A stretch of 64,000 nucleotides of DNA from Legionella antarctica (lineage in GTDB: Bacteria; Pseudomonadota; Gammaproteobacteria; Legionellales; Legionellaceae), in NCBI RefSeq assembly GCF_011764505.1, contig NZ_AP022839.1, positions 2,277,001 through 2,341,000 on the forward strand, given 5' to 3'. Below the pieces are notes generated by a model that was not told the origin of the DNA, searched no databases, and saw only the letters and a program-made list of their open reading frames with translations. Shown here in pieces: positions 26,134-35,994 of the stretch. Positions within the stretch are counted from its first letter, which is position 1. Each line of letters starts with the position of its first letter. A program made the position numbers and the translations under genes.

Positions 26134-26813
26134 TTCGTCATCTTTTAACTTCTGGTTTGAAACGATTTATTATATTACCGATGATTTTTAATTTTATCTT
26201 GTTTGGTGGATTATTTTATTTTACTTATCATCATTTGTTCTCCTACTCAACTTACTATCTGGATAAGTTACCCTCCTGGCTAAGTTTTCTCAGCGGGGTA
26301 TTGCTCATCATTTTTATAATCAGTTTTTTCCTGATGTTTCTATCGCTTTTTACTGTTTTTTTTAATGTAATAGCTGCCCCCTTCAATGGCTTATTAGCAG
26401 AAAAAGCGCAATTTTTACTTTATGGTATACCTACACCATCACTGTCTTTTTCTAAAATGGCGCATCGCAGTATTAAACGCCAAGGACAGTTTTTAAAATA
26501 TTTTCTACCTCGTCTTTCAGGCATGTTTCTTTTATTTTTTGTGCCATTTATACACCCAATTTATCCTTTTTTATGGTTCTTTTTCACAGCATGGATGCTC
26601 AGCACTCAGTACCAAGATTTTCCCATGGATAATAATTTAATCAGTTTTAGACAAATGCGACAGAAAATAAAAAATAATAAAATGCGTTCACTAGGATTTG
26701 GCTCATTAATTAATCTATTCAGTTTTATCCCCCTCCTGAATATAGTGATCATGCCCGCAGCGGTCATTGGAAGTACTATATTTTATTGCGAAACAAATAA
26801 ACCTTCAGATTAA
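26134..26813 (+). pseudogene. cysZ: cysZ-like membrane protein, 3' part (split by IS)
   Basis: This encodes most of an EI24/CysZ-family inner-membrane protein. Four to five hydrophobic segments are visible (FIILPMIFNFILFGGLFYF, FLSGVLLIIFIISFFLMFLSL, FLLFFVPFIHPIYPFLWFFF, IPLLNIVIMPAAVIG), with APFNGLLAEK as a family-typical loop. CysZ imports sulfate. The first 14 codons lie at 22168-22210 across 3.9 kb of insertion. A fused start inside the IS end could still give a shortened product, but the native start and ribosome site are gone. It overlaps the convergent VOC gene by 4 bp. Confidence 0.82.
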
Positions 26814-27721
26814 GGCTCCATTGCTGCAGGTAATGACGAGTTTTCATGGATTTCCGCAATATAACCGCCAGGAAATTTCACCATGGATGAAATTCGTTGC
26901 TCCCCAATAAAGGGTTTAACCAGAATGCTTGCACCAGCAATTTCAGCTTGAGCAAGAGTCTCTTTAAGATTAGCAACCTCATAACCCGTTAGTTCACGCC
27001 CATAAGGCCAAGTCAAATGACCATTGGTTATAATGATCATTATTCTCCCAAAGCCGGATTCGATAAGCACACGTCGGTAGTATTTATCAGGCTGTCCTAT
27101 CTCTATGCCCGGTGCATTCGCATTATCTGAAAGTACCCTGCCCTTTGAAAATTGAATAAAACTCTTAATGAAGTGGTCGGCACGATTAGGGGAAATATAG
27201 ACACGATTTTCTGGGATAGTTTTCAATTGAGGATAAGCTGGTGGTATATTAAGCTGATAGAGTTTCATTTTTACACCACCAGGCCATTGAATAATGGCAT
27301 TCTTTCCTAAGATGTTTGAGAAGGGAGCTACTATAATATCTGCTCCTGCAGCATGTGCAGCATCAATAGCTTTATCAAAATCCTTAACGAGATAACCCGT
27401 ACGCTCAAGCCCAAAAGGATAGGGAGCAGGTGTCTTGAACCCGAATACCGAAACTGTTCCTACCGGTGTTAATCCAAGCTGCAATATAGCCTGGCTGTTC
27501 TCTGGGGTTACCTGGAAGGTATTTTGCTTTGTAGTATTCCCTCCGAAAGTCCCCATAAAGCTCGCTATGAAACGGTTAAACTGTCCAGGAGCGACATAGA
27601 CATGGGTTGTATTGTATTGCGGTCCAACTGCAAAACCAGCACTTTGCGCAGCATATACGGTCATCTGAGAAAAATTGACTAATATCAAAATCCTGAAGAC
27701 AACAGTTGCAATTTGATGCAT
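26810..27721 (-). CDS. exported VOC/glyoxalase-family protein
   Basis: The 303-residue product has an N-terminal signal segment (VVFRILILVNFSQMTVYAA) and two tandem VOC-type modules (about 40-165 and 175-295), each with TGYLVKDFDKAIDAAHAAGADIIVAPF- or TGYEVANLKETLAQAEIAGASILVKPF-like halves. VOC proteins are metal-dependent isomerases, dioxygenases or resistance proteins; the substrate is unknown. The native start is ATG 27721; the seven extra residues of the longer frame come from the IS end. IS copy 3 has inserted between this ATG and its GGAGAGGG ribosome site, so translation is probably reduced. Confidence 0.78.
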   Translation of the reverse strand: MHQIATVVFRILILVNFSQMTVYAAQSAGFAVGPQYNTTHVYVAPGQFNRFIASFMGTFGGNTTKQNTFQVTPENSQAILQLGLTPVGTVSVFGFKTPAPYPFGLERTGYLVKDFDKAIDAAHAAGADIIVAPFSNILGKNAIIQWPGGVKMKLYQLNIPPAYPQLKTIPENRVYISPNRADHFIKSFIQFSKGRVLSDNANAPGIEIGQPDKYYRRVLIESGFGRIMIIITNGHLTWPYGRELTGYEVANLKETLAQAEIAGASILVKPFIGEQRISSMVKFPGGYIAEIHENSSLPAAMEP

Positions 27722-27992
27722 TGTTTTGATATGGGTCCGCATGTCTGGAACAAAATTAAGGAAAAATAAGAGCTATTCATCCATCATTTATAGTTAAAAA
27801 TTCACTCAAATTAACCTATTTAAACCTACTCAATACCGTATGAATAGTGATTGCTACTACGAATTGTCTTAGGTCATTTTACCACAACTCTATCAGAATG
27901 ACTTATCCACAAGTCCACAGGTCAGGAGAGCTTCACTTTCTCGTATAGGCCTGTGGGCCTTGTGGGTAAGTCATGACGCTCTCATTTAGGGT

Positions 27993-28726
27993 TTATGGTC
28001 TTTTCCGGCCATAATACACCTCTGCGGGCGTTAAATAATTAAAGGACTGGTGAAGCCTTCGGTTATTATAATACTCAAAATACTCCGTTAAGGCCAGCTC
28101 AACCTCTTCAATTGTATCAAAATCATACCGGTAGATTTTTTCTTGCTTAACACTACGCCACAATCGCTCGATAAATATATTATCTAAATAACGTCCTCGC
28201 CCATCCATGCTGATAGAAATGTGGTGAGATTTTAGCGTATTTATCCAATCTTTTGAGGTAAATTGAGAACCCTGATCCGTGTTAAAGATCTCACAACGCG
28301 AATGCAGCAAAGCGTTTCTAAGCGCCTCAATACAAAATTCAGCCTCCATAGTAGGTGAAATAGCCCATCCAATCACATAACGACTATACCAGTCCATAAT
28401 AGCTACTAAATACACATGCTTTCCTTTCATGCGGATGTAGGTGATATCTGCGGCCCAAACCTGATTTGGTTTGGTGATATCCACCTCTTTTAATAAATAA
28501 GGGAACACCTCATGCTCCTTATTGGGAACGCTTGTATTTGGCTTTGGGTAAACAGTCGATAACCCCATCATTTCCATCAACTTTTTTACTCGACGTTTAC
28601 CAACAGGATAGCCTACTTCTTTTGACAGCCATCTTGCCCGCTTAATTTTACCTTCACATGGATACTGCAGATAGTGCTCATCAAGTAGCGCCATAAGCGC
28701 TTCATCTTCGACAGAAATGGGCTTGG
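27993..28726 (-). pseudogene. OrfB of copy 3, 3' part
   Basis: This encodes OrfB from about residue 38 on, with the catalytic triad still present, cut from its start by copy 4. The few codons preceding it in the open frame come from the inserted copy. The 5' part is at 30190-30304. Confidence 0.93.
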
Positions 28727-28803
28727 TAATATAGGCGCGGTTTTCTGGACACAAAAAAAGGTTTTTTAAGAGCTATTCTTCTTAATACAAAGAGGAGAAT
28801 AAA

Positions 28804-29088
28804 ATGTCTAAAAAGCGAGCTTATTATACGGCGGCCAAGAAGGCAAAAATAACGCTAGCTGCGATTGAGGGGAAACTCACACAAGCGCAAATTACCAGTG
28901 AATACGGTGTTCACGCAACGCAGGTAAAAACTTGGAAGCAATCGGCCATCAAAGCCATTAACGATTTATTCTCTGGGGCTAATGAAAAAGAAGCCAAGTC
29001 CCAAGAGCAGCTTGTTGAGGCATTATATCAAGAAATTGGTCGACTTCAAGCGCAGCTATCTTGGCTAAAAAAAAAGCATGAACTTTAG
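28804..29088 (+). CDS. IS3-family transposase OrfA, copy 4
   Basis: The 94-residue product is identical to OrfA of copy 1, with the same ribosome site and A-run at the overlap with orfB. Confidence 0.95.
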   Translation: MSKKRAYYTAAKKAKITLAAIEGKLTQAQITSEYGVHATQVKTWKQSAIKAINDLFSGANEKEAKSQEQLVEALYQEIGRLQAQLSWLKKKHEL

Positions 29089-29923
29089 TCTGGATGAAAA
29101 GCGCGTCATGATTGATCCTCTTGCCGAGCTCACCATTCGTGAACAATGCTTGCTATTAGACTTGCCTGTTTCAAGTTATTATTATAGTGCCAAGCCCATT
29201 TCTGTCGAAGATGAAGCGCTTATGGCGCTACTTGATGAGCACTATCTGCAGTATCCATGTGAAGGTAAAATTAAGCGGGCAAGATGGCTGTCAAAAGAAG
29301 TAGGCTATCCTGTTGGTAAACGTCGAGTAAAAAAGTTGATGGAAATGATGGGGTTATCGACTGTTTACCCAAAGCCAAATACAAGCGTTCCCAATAAGGA
29401 GCATGAGGTGTTCCCTTATTTATTAAAAGAGGTGGATATCACCAAACCAAATCAGGTTTGGGCCGCAGATATCACCTACATCCGCATGAAAGGAAAGCAT
29501 GTGTATTTAGTAGCTATTATGGACTGGTATAGTCGTTATGTGATTGGATGGGCTATTTCACCTACTATGGAGGCTGAATTTTGTATTGAGGCGCTTAGAA
29601 ACGCTTTGCTGCATTCGCGTTGTGAGATCTTTAACACGGATCAGGGTTCTCAATTTACCTCAAAAGATTGGATAAATACGCTAAAATCTCACCACATTTC
29701 TATCAGCATGGATGGGCGAGGACGTTATTTAGATAATATATTTATCGAGCGATTGTGGCGTAGTGTTAAGCAAGAAAAAATCTACCGGTATGATTTTGAT
29801 ACAATTGAAGAGGTTGAGCTGGCCTTAACGGAGTATTTTGAGTATTATAATAACCGAAGGCTTCACCAGTCCTTTAATTATTTAACGCCCGCAGAGGTGT
29901 ATTATGGCCGGAAAAGACCATAA
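29078..29923 (+). CDS. IS3-family transposase OrfB, copy 4
   Basis: The 281-residue product is identical to OrfB of copy 1 with complete DDE residues. Copy 4 is thus the intact member of the nested pair. Confidence 0.95.
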   Translation: MNFSLDEKRVMIDPLAELTIREQCLLLDLPVSSYYYSAKPISVEDEALMALLDEHYLQYPCEGKIKRARWLSKEVGYPVGKRRVKKLMEMMGLSTVYPKPNTSVPNKEHEVFPYLLKEVDITKPNQVWAADITYIRMKGKHVYLVAIMDWYSRYVIGWAISPTMEAEFCIEALRNALLHSRCEIFNTDQGSQFTSKDWINTLKSHHISISMDGRGRYLDNIFIERLWRSVKQEKIYRYDFDTIEEVELALTEYFEYYNNRRLHQSFNYLTPAEVYYGRKRP

Positions 29924-30189
29924 ACCCTAAATGAGAGCGTCATGACTTACCCACAAGGCCCACAGGCCTATACGAGAAAGTGAAGCTCTCCTGACCTGTG
30001 GACTTGTGGATAAGTCATTCTGATAGAGTTGTGGTAAAATGACCTAAGACAATTCGTAGTAGCAATCACTATTCATACGGTATTGAGTAGGTTTAAATAG
30101 GTTAATTTGAGTGAATTTTTAACTATAAATGATGGATGAATAGCTCTTATTTTTCCTTAATTTTGTTCCAGACATGCGGACCCATATCA

Positions 30190-30304
30190 TGGCACTATAA
30201 TAATAACTTGAAACAGGCAAGTCTAATAGCAAGCATTGTTCACGAATGGTGAGCTCGGCAAGAGGATCAATCATGACGCGCTTTTCATCCAGACTAAAGT
30301 TCAT
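30190..30304 (-). pseudogene. OrfB of copy 3, 5' part
   Basis: This holds the first 37 or so codons of orfB (MNFSLDEKRVMIDPLAEL onward) up to the junction with copy 4, after which the frame runs into unrelated IS-end codons. Confidence 0.92.
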
Positions 30305-30578
30305 GCTTTTTTTTTAGCCAAGATAGCTGCGCTTGAAGTCGACCAATTTCTTGATATAATGCCTCAACAAGCTGCTCTTGGGACTTGGCTTCTTTTTCAT
30401 TAGCCCCAGAGAATAAATCGTTAATGGCTTTGATGGCCGATTGCTTCCAAGTTTTTACCTGCGTTGCGTGAACACCGTATTCACTGGTAATTTGCGCTTG
30501 TGTGAGTTTCCCCTCAATCGCAGCTAGCGTTATTTTTGCCTTCTTGGCCGCCGTATAATAAGCTCGCTTTTTAGACAT
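30294..30578 (-). CDS. IS3-family transposase OrfA, copy 3
   Basis: The 94-residue product is identical to OrfA of copy 1. It could still bind IS ends, and alone such proteins may act as regulators, but the OrfAB fusion of this copy is destroyed. Confidence 0.93.
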   Translation of the reverse strand: MSKKRAYYTAAKKAKITLAAIEGKLTQAQITSEYGVHATQVKTWKQSAIKAINDLFSGANEKEAKSQEQLVEALYQEIGRLQAQLSWLKKKHEL

Positions 30579-30655
30579 TTTATTCTCCTCTTTGTATTAA
30601 GAAGAATAGCTCTTAAAAAACCTTTTTTTGTGTCCAGAAAACCGCGCCTATATTA

Positions 30656-31049
30656 TTTTGTCCCTCTCCAAAATCACCTTGTAGCAGAAATTATTTAGAA
30701 TCCTAAGATATTAATTCCCTCTCCCATGTCATTCTCATGCATCAATGATTTAAATGGATAATTATCCTAAGCTTAGTTAATTAGCAGCTATTTGTCTAAA
30801 AACCAAATCATGAACTCCAATCCTCCCCTCGCATTTCACTAATTAAAATACTGTGACATTTGCCACTGATAAGGTAAAATCCCCATCGTATAGAAAAGAA
30901 CGCGTTAGTTATTTTTTTTTATGAACAAATCCAATGATAAACACTTTTTTGATGAGATAACTATCTATAAAACAACGAGTTCTCCATTCTCAGTGAGAAA
31001 TTAATTTAAACTGGAATGCTTTTAACCTGGTAAAAAGATGAGGTAGCCA
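30656..31049. promoter_or_regulatory. intergenic region with the displaced leader of the VOC gene
   Basis: The left edge holds, on the minus strand, the GGAGAGGG ribosome site that belonged to the VOC gene before IS copy 3 inserted, so that gene's promoter should lie in this region too. The right edge has GAGG before the next plus-strand gene. I see no reading frame or RNA gene between. Confidence 0.5.
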
Positions 31050-31547
31050 ATGGAAACAAAATTAGAAAAATATCCACAAAGTCCTAAACAAACAACTCCA
31101 CACCCACGAACTACGCAGACAGCCTCCGATAATACTGTTAATTACAGCTTTATGCTCAAGTGTTTGGGCGCATTAACCGCAGCAGCAGTAGTAACTGGAG
31201 GAATTGCTCTGGCAACGGCTAAGGTAAGCACAGCGGCTCTCATCGGTGTCTCCGCAGTAGCCGCAGCAGCTCCTCTCGCACCTATTGCTGGAGTATTAGC
31301 AGTTCTTGGTATTATTGGTGCCATTTGTTTACTTCCTTTTTTATTTTCTGGAAACAACTCCTATACTGTTAGAGCTCCTGGCTCTTTTCATACTCGTCCG
31401 ACCTATTATCAGCCTACGATTTTTCCGACACCAGTTTACGGCGGTTCTCTTTTCGATGTTCGCCACCAACATCACCATGGACCAATTGATATCGGACACG
31501 GAACCGTACATCCGCATGGACATGGTTCAAATGTCCATCATCACTGA
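31050..31547 (+). CDS. small membrane protein with histidine-rich C-terminus
   Basis: In this 165-residue protein a polar Pro/Thr-rich N-terminus (about 1-30) is followed by two very hydrophobic Ala/Val/Gly-rich helices (about 35-58 and 65-98), probably a hairpin in the inner membrane. A Pro/Tyr-rich segment and a tail densely loaded with His (RHQHHHGPID, then HPHGHGSNVHHH) come next. The tail could bind Zn, Ni or Cu, but that is inference. GATGAGG precedes the ATG. It stands alone between the IS cluster and the lysS group. I do not recognise the family. Confidence 0.7.
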   Translation: METKLEKYPQSPKQTTPHPRTTQTASDNTVNYSFMLKCLGALTAAAVVTGGIALATAKVSTAALIGVSAVAAAAPLAPIAGVLAVLGIIGAICLLPFLFSGNNSYTVRAPGSFHTRPTYYQPTIFPTPVYGGSLFDVRHQHHHGPIDIGHGTVHPHGHGSNVHHH

Positions 31548-31766
31548 CAATAACATAGTATCGGTGATTTTATAATTTAATATAAGTCGGACTGTTGATC
31601 TCAAATGATGGTCCGACCGTTTACATTGAGATCTATAGCAATGAGATAAGCGAGCCTCAACCAGGATCTGAGAGTACGCTGCCGCGTGGTCGAGGTAACT
31701 TTATTTGATTTTAGTGAAAATTACTGGACTACTGGACGTTACAAGCAACCGAAGGAGAAGTTTATT

Positions 31767-32876
31767 TTAAGGGAGCCTAGGCAACAAAGTTTGCTCAGAC
31801 TCAACTACTAAAGTAGCATCGAGTATTTTCTGCCCCTCGCGTTTGTCAAATAAAACCTTAGCAGCATCAAACAATTGCTCCACATCCCCCTTATCTGCCC
31901 AAAAACTTTGGAATGCAAGAGGATATGCTCTTAATAACTGTTTCTTGTTCATCGGAGTATGGTAACTCAGGGATGATGATATATCGTTAAGAAAGGCTGC
32001 TTTTTGATTGTTTTTTTCATTTTCTGGAACAGATGACTCCTGTAGAACAGTAATTTTTTTGCTAATAATCTTTTGCAGGTAGGCCTCTCCTGTATTTAAT
32101 TTCATAGTCTTAACTTCTGCACTGTAATCACAACGGGTAAATATCCGATGGTATTGAGCATGTTGTAAGTCAGTATTTAAACTTCTTATTAACTCTGAGG
32201 ACTCCGTAGGCTCTTGTTCGGTTGCTTCCGGTTTTCCTAAACCTAACAATCCTTTAACAGACAGTTTCCAATTATGAGGAATGAATCGCCACAAAATATT
32301 TAAGACAGTACAAGCAACTGCAGTTAAAGCAAAAGCAGATCCGACAGCAGGAGCAACAGGAAAAAGCATTACGAAAGCCACAGCTCCCACAACAGCAGCT
32401 AATAAACTTAGAACCACTAAATTATTCAAAGCAGCTTGAATATAATGCATCCGCTGAGCAGAACCTTGAGGGGACTCATAAGCTCTGTATCCATTAAGCC
32501 CTAGCATGGCCAGCTGATGAAAAGCGGCCACAAGGACGCTACTGAAAAAAAACCAGGGACCTGCTAAAAAAGAAAGACCATACGCTGTTGATATAGCCGC
32601 ACCATAAAGCGAAATACTGGCTAATACCGCACACACTGCTGATATAATAAAACCAAACCATTGATCCAGGTTTTTGTTTCTCGCTTTGAGAAGGTTATAT
32701 CCATTAATTAAAGCCGTTACAGTCAGCAAAAGACCCATGAACGGCAACATAACATAGTATAACGGAGTTCCTGTAAAAAACATGAAAATGCGAGAATCTG
32801 CCATCAAAGCAAAGAAGCCAACATCCTGTATCTCTTTAATATACTGAACTGCTTTCTGGATCCACCGAACAGACAT
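31767..32876 (-). CDS. polytopic membrane protein of unknown function
   Basis: The 369-residue product has about six hydrophobic segments in the N-terminal 200 residues (PLYYVMLPFMGLLLTVTALI, FGFIISAVCAVLASISLYGA, GPWFFFSSVLVAAFHQLAML, LVVLSLLAAVVGAVAFVML, AFALTAVACTVLNILW), then a soluble helical domain of about 160 residues with a Glu/Ser-rich linker (EATEQEPTESSELI). A strong GGGGGGGTGA ribosome site precedes the ATG. It begins only 15 bp after the lysS stop on the same strand, so it may be cotranscribed with prfB-lysS, although no functional link is evident. A membrane-inserted effector is possible but unsupported. Confidence 0.7.
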   Translation of the reverse strand: MSVRWIQKAVQYIKEIQDVGFFALMADSRIFMFFTGTPLYYVMLPFMGLLLTVTALINGYNLLKARNKNLDQWFGFIISAVCAVLASISLYGAAISTAYGLSFLAGPWFFFSSVLVAAFHQLAMLGLNGYRAYESPQGSAQRMHYIQAALNNLVVLSLLAAVVGAVAFVMLFPVAPAVGSAFALTAVACTVLNILWRFIPHNWKLSVKGLLGLGKPEATEQEPTESSELIRSLNTDLQHAQYHRIFTRCDYSAEVKTMKLNTGEAYLQKIISKKITVLQESSVPENEKNNQKAAFLNDISSSLSYHTPMNKKQLLRAYPLAFQSFWADKGDVEQLFDAAKVLFDKREGQKILDATLVVESEQTLLPRLP

Positions 32877-32891
32877 AAATCACCCCCCCAA

Positions 32892-34388
32892 TTATTGGCG
32901 TAAATGCGGGAATAAAATAACATCACGAATAGACTGTGAATCAGTGAATAACATTACCAAACGGTCCACTCCTATTCCTTCTCCTGCTGTGGGGGGCATA
33001 CCATATTCCAAAGCTTCAATGTAATCGCTATCAAAATGCATCGCTTCCAGATCGCCAGCATCTTTTTCTGCAACTTGTTTATGAAAACGCTCCGCCTGAT
33101 CTTCAGCATCATTCAATTCAGAAAAACCATTAGCAATTTCACGGCCTGCAATAAAAAACTCAAACCTGTCTGTTACCTCAGGATCGAGATTACTTCGTCT
33201 TGCTAATGGAGATATTTCGGTTGGGTAGGCAGTAATAAATGTGGGTTGAAATAACTGATGTTCTACTGTTTCTTCAAACGCTATCATCTGTAATTTACCT
33301 AATCCATCGCTTTCTTTGTAAGATAAATTTAAATCATTAAGCAATGTTCTGCACCCGTCTATGGATTCTAACTGCTGCGCATTAATTTTAGGATGATGTT
33401 TTAATATCGCCTCCTTAACACTCATGCGTGCGAAGGGCTGGTCAAAGTCAATAGCCTGGCCCTGATATTCTACTTGCCTGTTACCTAAAACCGTATCGCA
33501 TAAATACTGCAATAATTGCTCAGTTAAGGTCATTAGATCTTCATAATCAGCATAAGCCTGATAAAACTCAATCATCGTAAATTCTGGATTATGACGCGTA
33601 GAAATTCCTTCATTGCGGAAATTACGGTTAATTTCATACACTCGCTCAAAGCCACCTACAACTAGTCGCTTTAGATACAGCTCTGGGGCAATACGCAAAT
33701 ACATTGTCATATCCAGGGTATTATGGTGCGTCACAAAAGGACGAGCCACAGCGCCGCCAGGGATGGGGTGCATCATTGGTGTTTCAACTTCCAAATAATA
33801 ATTCCTGTCCATAAATTGTCGAACTGCCTGAATAAGGCGTGAGCGGATCAAAAAGGTTTTTCGACTGTCTTCATTGGCAATCAAGTCAACATAACGTTTG
33901 CGATATTTCATCTCTTGATCAGCCAAACCGTGAAATTTATCAGGTAATGGTCTTAACGATTTGGTCAATAACTCAATTTGTTCCGCATTGATGGTGAGCT
34001 CGCCGGTGTTGGTTTTAAAGAGTTCTCCTTTAACCCCAACTATATCCCCTAAATCCCAGTGTTTGAACTGTTCGTACAATTCAGGAAGGTCATTTGCTCT
34101 GATGTAGATTTGCATCCGTCCCGATACATCTTGAATGTGAAAGAAACTGGCCTTACCCATAATGCGTCTCAAGACAATACGCCCTGCAACGGCAGCTTTA
34201 ACCTGCTGTTGCGCTAACGGTTCTTTTTCAAGGTCGCTGTATTTTTTCATTAACTCGTCAGCTAAATGCTCACGGTGAAATTGATTGGGAAAATTAAAAC
34301 CACCATTGCGTAAATCGGCTAATTTTTTTTTGCGAATTTGATAAACCTCGCTTTCATCTATATGTTCATCTAAATGTTCTTCAGTCAT
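32892..34388 (-). CDS. lysS: lysyl-tRNA synthetase, class II
   Basis: This 498-residue cytoplasmic enzyme charges tRNA-Lys. The N-terminal OB-fold anticodon-binding domain (about 55-165; [19 protein letters not shown]) precedes the class II catalytic core. Motif 1 lies near [24 protein letters not shown], motif 2 in [20 protein letters not shown], and motif 3 in [18 protein letters not shown]. Length is typical (about 505). Its ATG overlaps the prfB stop by 4 bp; prfB-lysS is a conserved bacterial pair with translational coupling. Confidence 0.97.
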   Translation of the reverse strand: MTEEHLDEHIDESEVYQIRKKKLADLRNGGFNFPNQFHREHLADELMKKYSDLEKEPLAQQQVKAAVAGRIVLRRIMGKASFFHIQDVSGRMQIYIRANDLPELYEQFKHWDLGDIVGVKGELFKTNTGELTINAEQIELLTKSLRPLPDKFHGLADQEMKYRKRYVDLIANEDSRKTFLIRSRLIQAVRQFMDRNYYLEVETPMMHPIPGGAVARPFVTHHNTLDMTMYLRIAPELYLKRLVVGGFERVYEINRNFRNEGISTRHNPEFTMIEFYQAYADYEDLMTLTEQLLQYLCDTVLGNRQVEYQGQAIDFDQPFARMSVKEAILKHHPKINAQQLESIDGCRTLLNDLNLSYKESDGLGKLQMIAFEETVEHQLFQPTFITAYPTEISPLARRSNLDPEVTDRFEFFIAGREIANGFSELNDAEDQAERFHKQVAEKDAGDLEAMHFDSDYIEALEYGMPPTAGEGIGVDRLVMLFTDSQSIRDVILFPHLRQ

Positions 34389-35492
34389 GTTGCACCCACT
34401 CCTGCCTTTAAACTGGCTTCAATAAATTGATCTAATGCACCGTCTAATACCGCTTGGGTATTGCTGGTTTCTACACCTGTGCGCAAATCTTTAACCCGTG
34501 ATTGATCCAATACATAAGATCGAATTTGTGACCCCCACCCTATATCAGACTTAGTCGCTTCCAAGGCCTGCTGCTCTGCATTCTTCTTTTGCATTTCCAT
34601 TTCATATAGCTTGGCACGCAACTGCTTCATGGCCTGATCTTTATTCTTATGTTGACTTCGATCATTCTGACATTGTACTACTATACCACTGGGTGCATGC
34701 GTTATCCGTACGGCTGAGTCAGTTCTATTTACGTGCTGACCACCCGCGCCAGATGCCCTGTAAGTATCTATTCGTAAATCAGCTGGATTAATTTCTATTT
34801 CAATATCATCATCTACCTCGGGAGAAACAAAAACAGCCGCAAAAGAAGTATGGCGCCTGTTGCCTGAATCAAAAGGAGATTTACGAACAAGACGGTGAAC
34901 TCCTGTTTCAGTTCGCAGCCAGCCAAAGGCATATTCACCAGTAAAATGAATAGTTGCACTTTTAATCCCGGCGACTTCACCCGGGGAACATTCAATTAAT
35001 TCTGTATTGAAACCATGCTGTTCGCCCCACCGCAAAAACATTCGCAATATCATTTCAGCCCAATCTTGTGCCTCGGTTCCACCAGAACCGGCTTGAATAT
35101 CCAGATAGGCATTTGAGTTATCCATTTTACCAGAAAACATGCGTCTAAATTCTAAACCTGCGACCTGTACTTCTATCGATTCCAGTTCTTCCCCAATATC
35201 AGTAATTGTCTGCTCATCCTGTTCTTCTCGAGCAAGATCAAACAGCTCTGTTAAATCAACTAAGGACTGACTCAGTTTGACTAAAGAAATAACTACTGAT
35301 TCTAATTGAGTTCTTTCACGACCCAATGCTTGGGCCTGTTCGGGATTATTCCATATAGTTGATGATTCTAATTCACGGATTACTTCTTCGAGTCGTTCAC
35401 TTTTCGCTTCGAAGTCAAAGGTACCCCCTAAGCGACTCGATACGCTTACCCAAATCAATTAAGCTCAGGTTAATATGATTCACTTCTAACAT
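34385..35492 (-). CDS. prfB: peptide chain release factor 2, with programmed +1 frameshift
   Basis: RF2 recognises UAA and UGA. The gene starts at ATG 35492 and reads 25 codons ([15 protein letters not shown]...SLRGYL) to an in-frame TGA at 35417-35415, then continues in the +1 frame as [12 protein letters not shown] to the stop at 34385, giving 368 residues. Hallmarks are SPF for stop-codon recognition ([17 protein letters not shown]) and GGQ for peptidyl-tRNA hydrolysis ([17 protein letters not shown]). The frame beginning at 35458 is only the downstream part with an artificial start. lysS follows with a 4-bp overlap. Confidence 0.96.
35412..35428 (-). promoter_or_regulatory. prfB +1 frameshift signal
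   Basis: On the minus strand AGGGGG (Shine-Dalgarno-like) is followed by TAC, CTT and TGA C. This is the autoregulatory RF2 site: low RF2 lets the ribosome slip from CTT to the next frame at the poorly terminated TGA C. Confidence 0.95.
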
Positions 35493-35595
35493 AGGTGTCT
35501 CTTCAAAAATAAAGATAGGATTTTACAGTGAAAGTAGCTTTCTAGCTATAGTTATTGGTTTGGAATCATTAATACTTTGAGAAATTATCCAATCC

Positions 35596-35994
35596 CTAAG
35601 TGGCCTTTAACGCAGTTCGATAAGCATGCAAATTTATTAACAATTCTGCTTCGGCATTAGATAAGTGACAACTGGCAACGATTTCCTCCTGATCGCCTCC
35701 CATTTCCAAAATTCTTAAAGCATGTTGATAACCACCATCATTATCTCTTTTATTTTCTAAATCCTGTAATTGGTTATCCATACTGATTAATTGTTTATTT
35801 ATTTCTCTTAATTGTTTGGAAAATAACAAGTCAGCATTAATTAATACAGGATGATCTTTAAGTATTTGAGTCGTTAATTGATCCAGAGAATCTAATTTTT
35901 CCTGCTGTGCAGATAGTTGTTTACGTTGGTTTAATAAGAAATTACCTAGAAACAAAAAGATAATTAAATTAAAACTCAGGATGATATTTATCAT
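35596..35994 (-). CDS. DUF2802-type protein at the end of the flagellar operon
   Basis: The 132-residue protein has an N-terminal membrane anchor (INIILSFNLIIFLFLGNFLL), a coiled coil (about 22-90, rich in Gln, Leu and Lys), and a C-terminal helical motif ALRILEMGGDQEEIVASCHLSNAEAELLINLH that resembles the DUF2802 helix-turn-helix-like module. Such genes sit after motCD or cheW-like genes in many polar-flagellum clusters; their role is unknown. It overlaps motD by 4 bp, so coupling to motility gene expression is likely. Confidence 0.75.
   Translation of the reverse strand: MINIILSFNLIIFLFLGNFLLNQRKQLSAQQEKLDSLDQLTTQILKDHPVLINADLLFSKQLREINKQLISMDNQLQDLENKRDNDGGYQHALRILEMGGDQEEIVASCHLSNAEAELLINLHAYRTALKAT

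Larger units (their letters stand above)
28727..30189 (+). mobile_element. IS3-family insertion sequence, copy 4, nested in copy 3 (target duplication TGG)
   Basis: This is a full 1463-bp copy in the opposite orientation to its host copy. TGG occurs at both junctions and once in the intact orfB (GCTTGGCACT), so this is a clean insertion. The element therefore does not avoid its own sequence as a target. Confidence 0.97.
27727..30655 (-). mobile_element. IS3-family insertion sequence, copy 3, interrupted by copy 4 (target duplication TTT)
   Basis: The outer copy spans 2929 bp, exactly twice 1463 plus a 3-bp duplication. TTT flanks the outer ends. Copy 4 sits inside its orfB near codon 37. Removing both restores GGAGAGGGACAAAACAATG in front of the VOC gene. 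Confidence 0.96.

Noticed and set aside
27727..30655. Two inverted IS copies as a composite or tandem transposon
   Set aside because: The junctions and the arithmetic (2 x 1463 + 3) show one copy nested inside the other.
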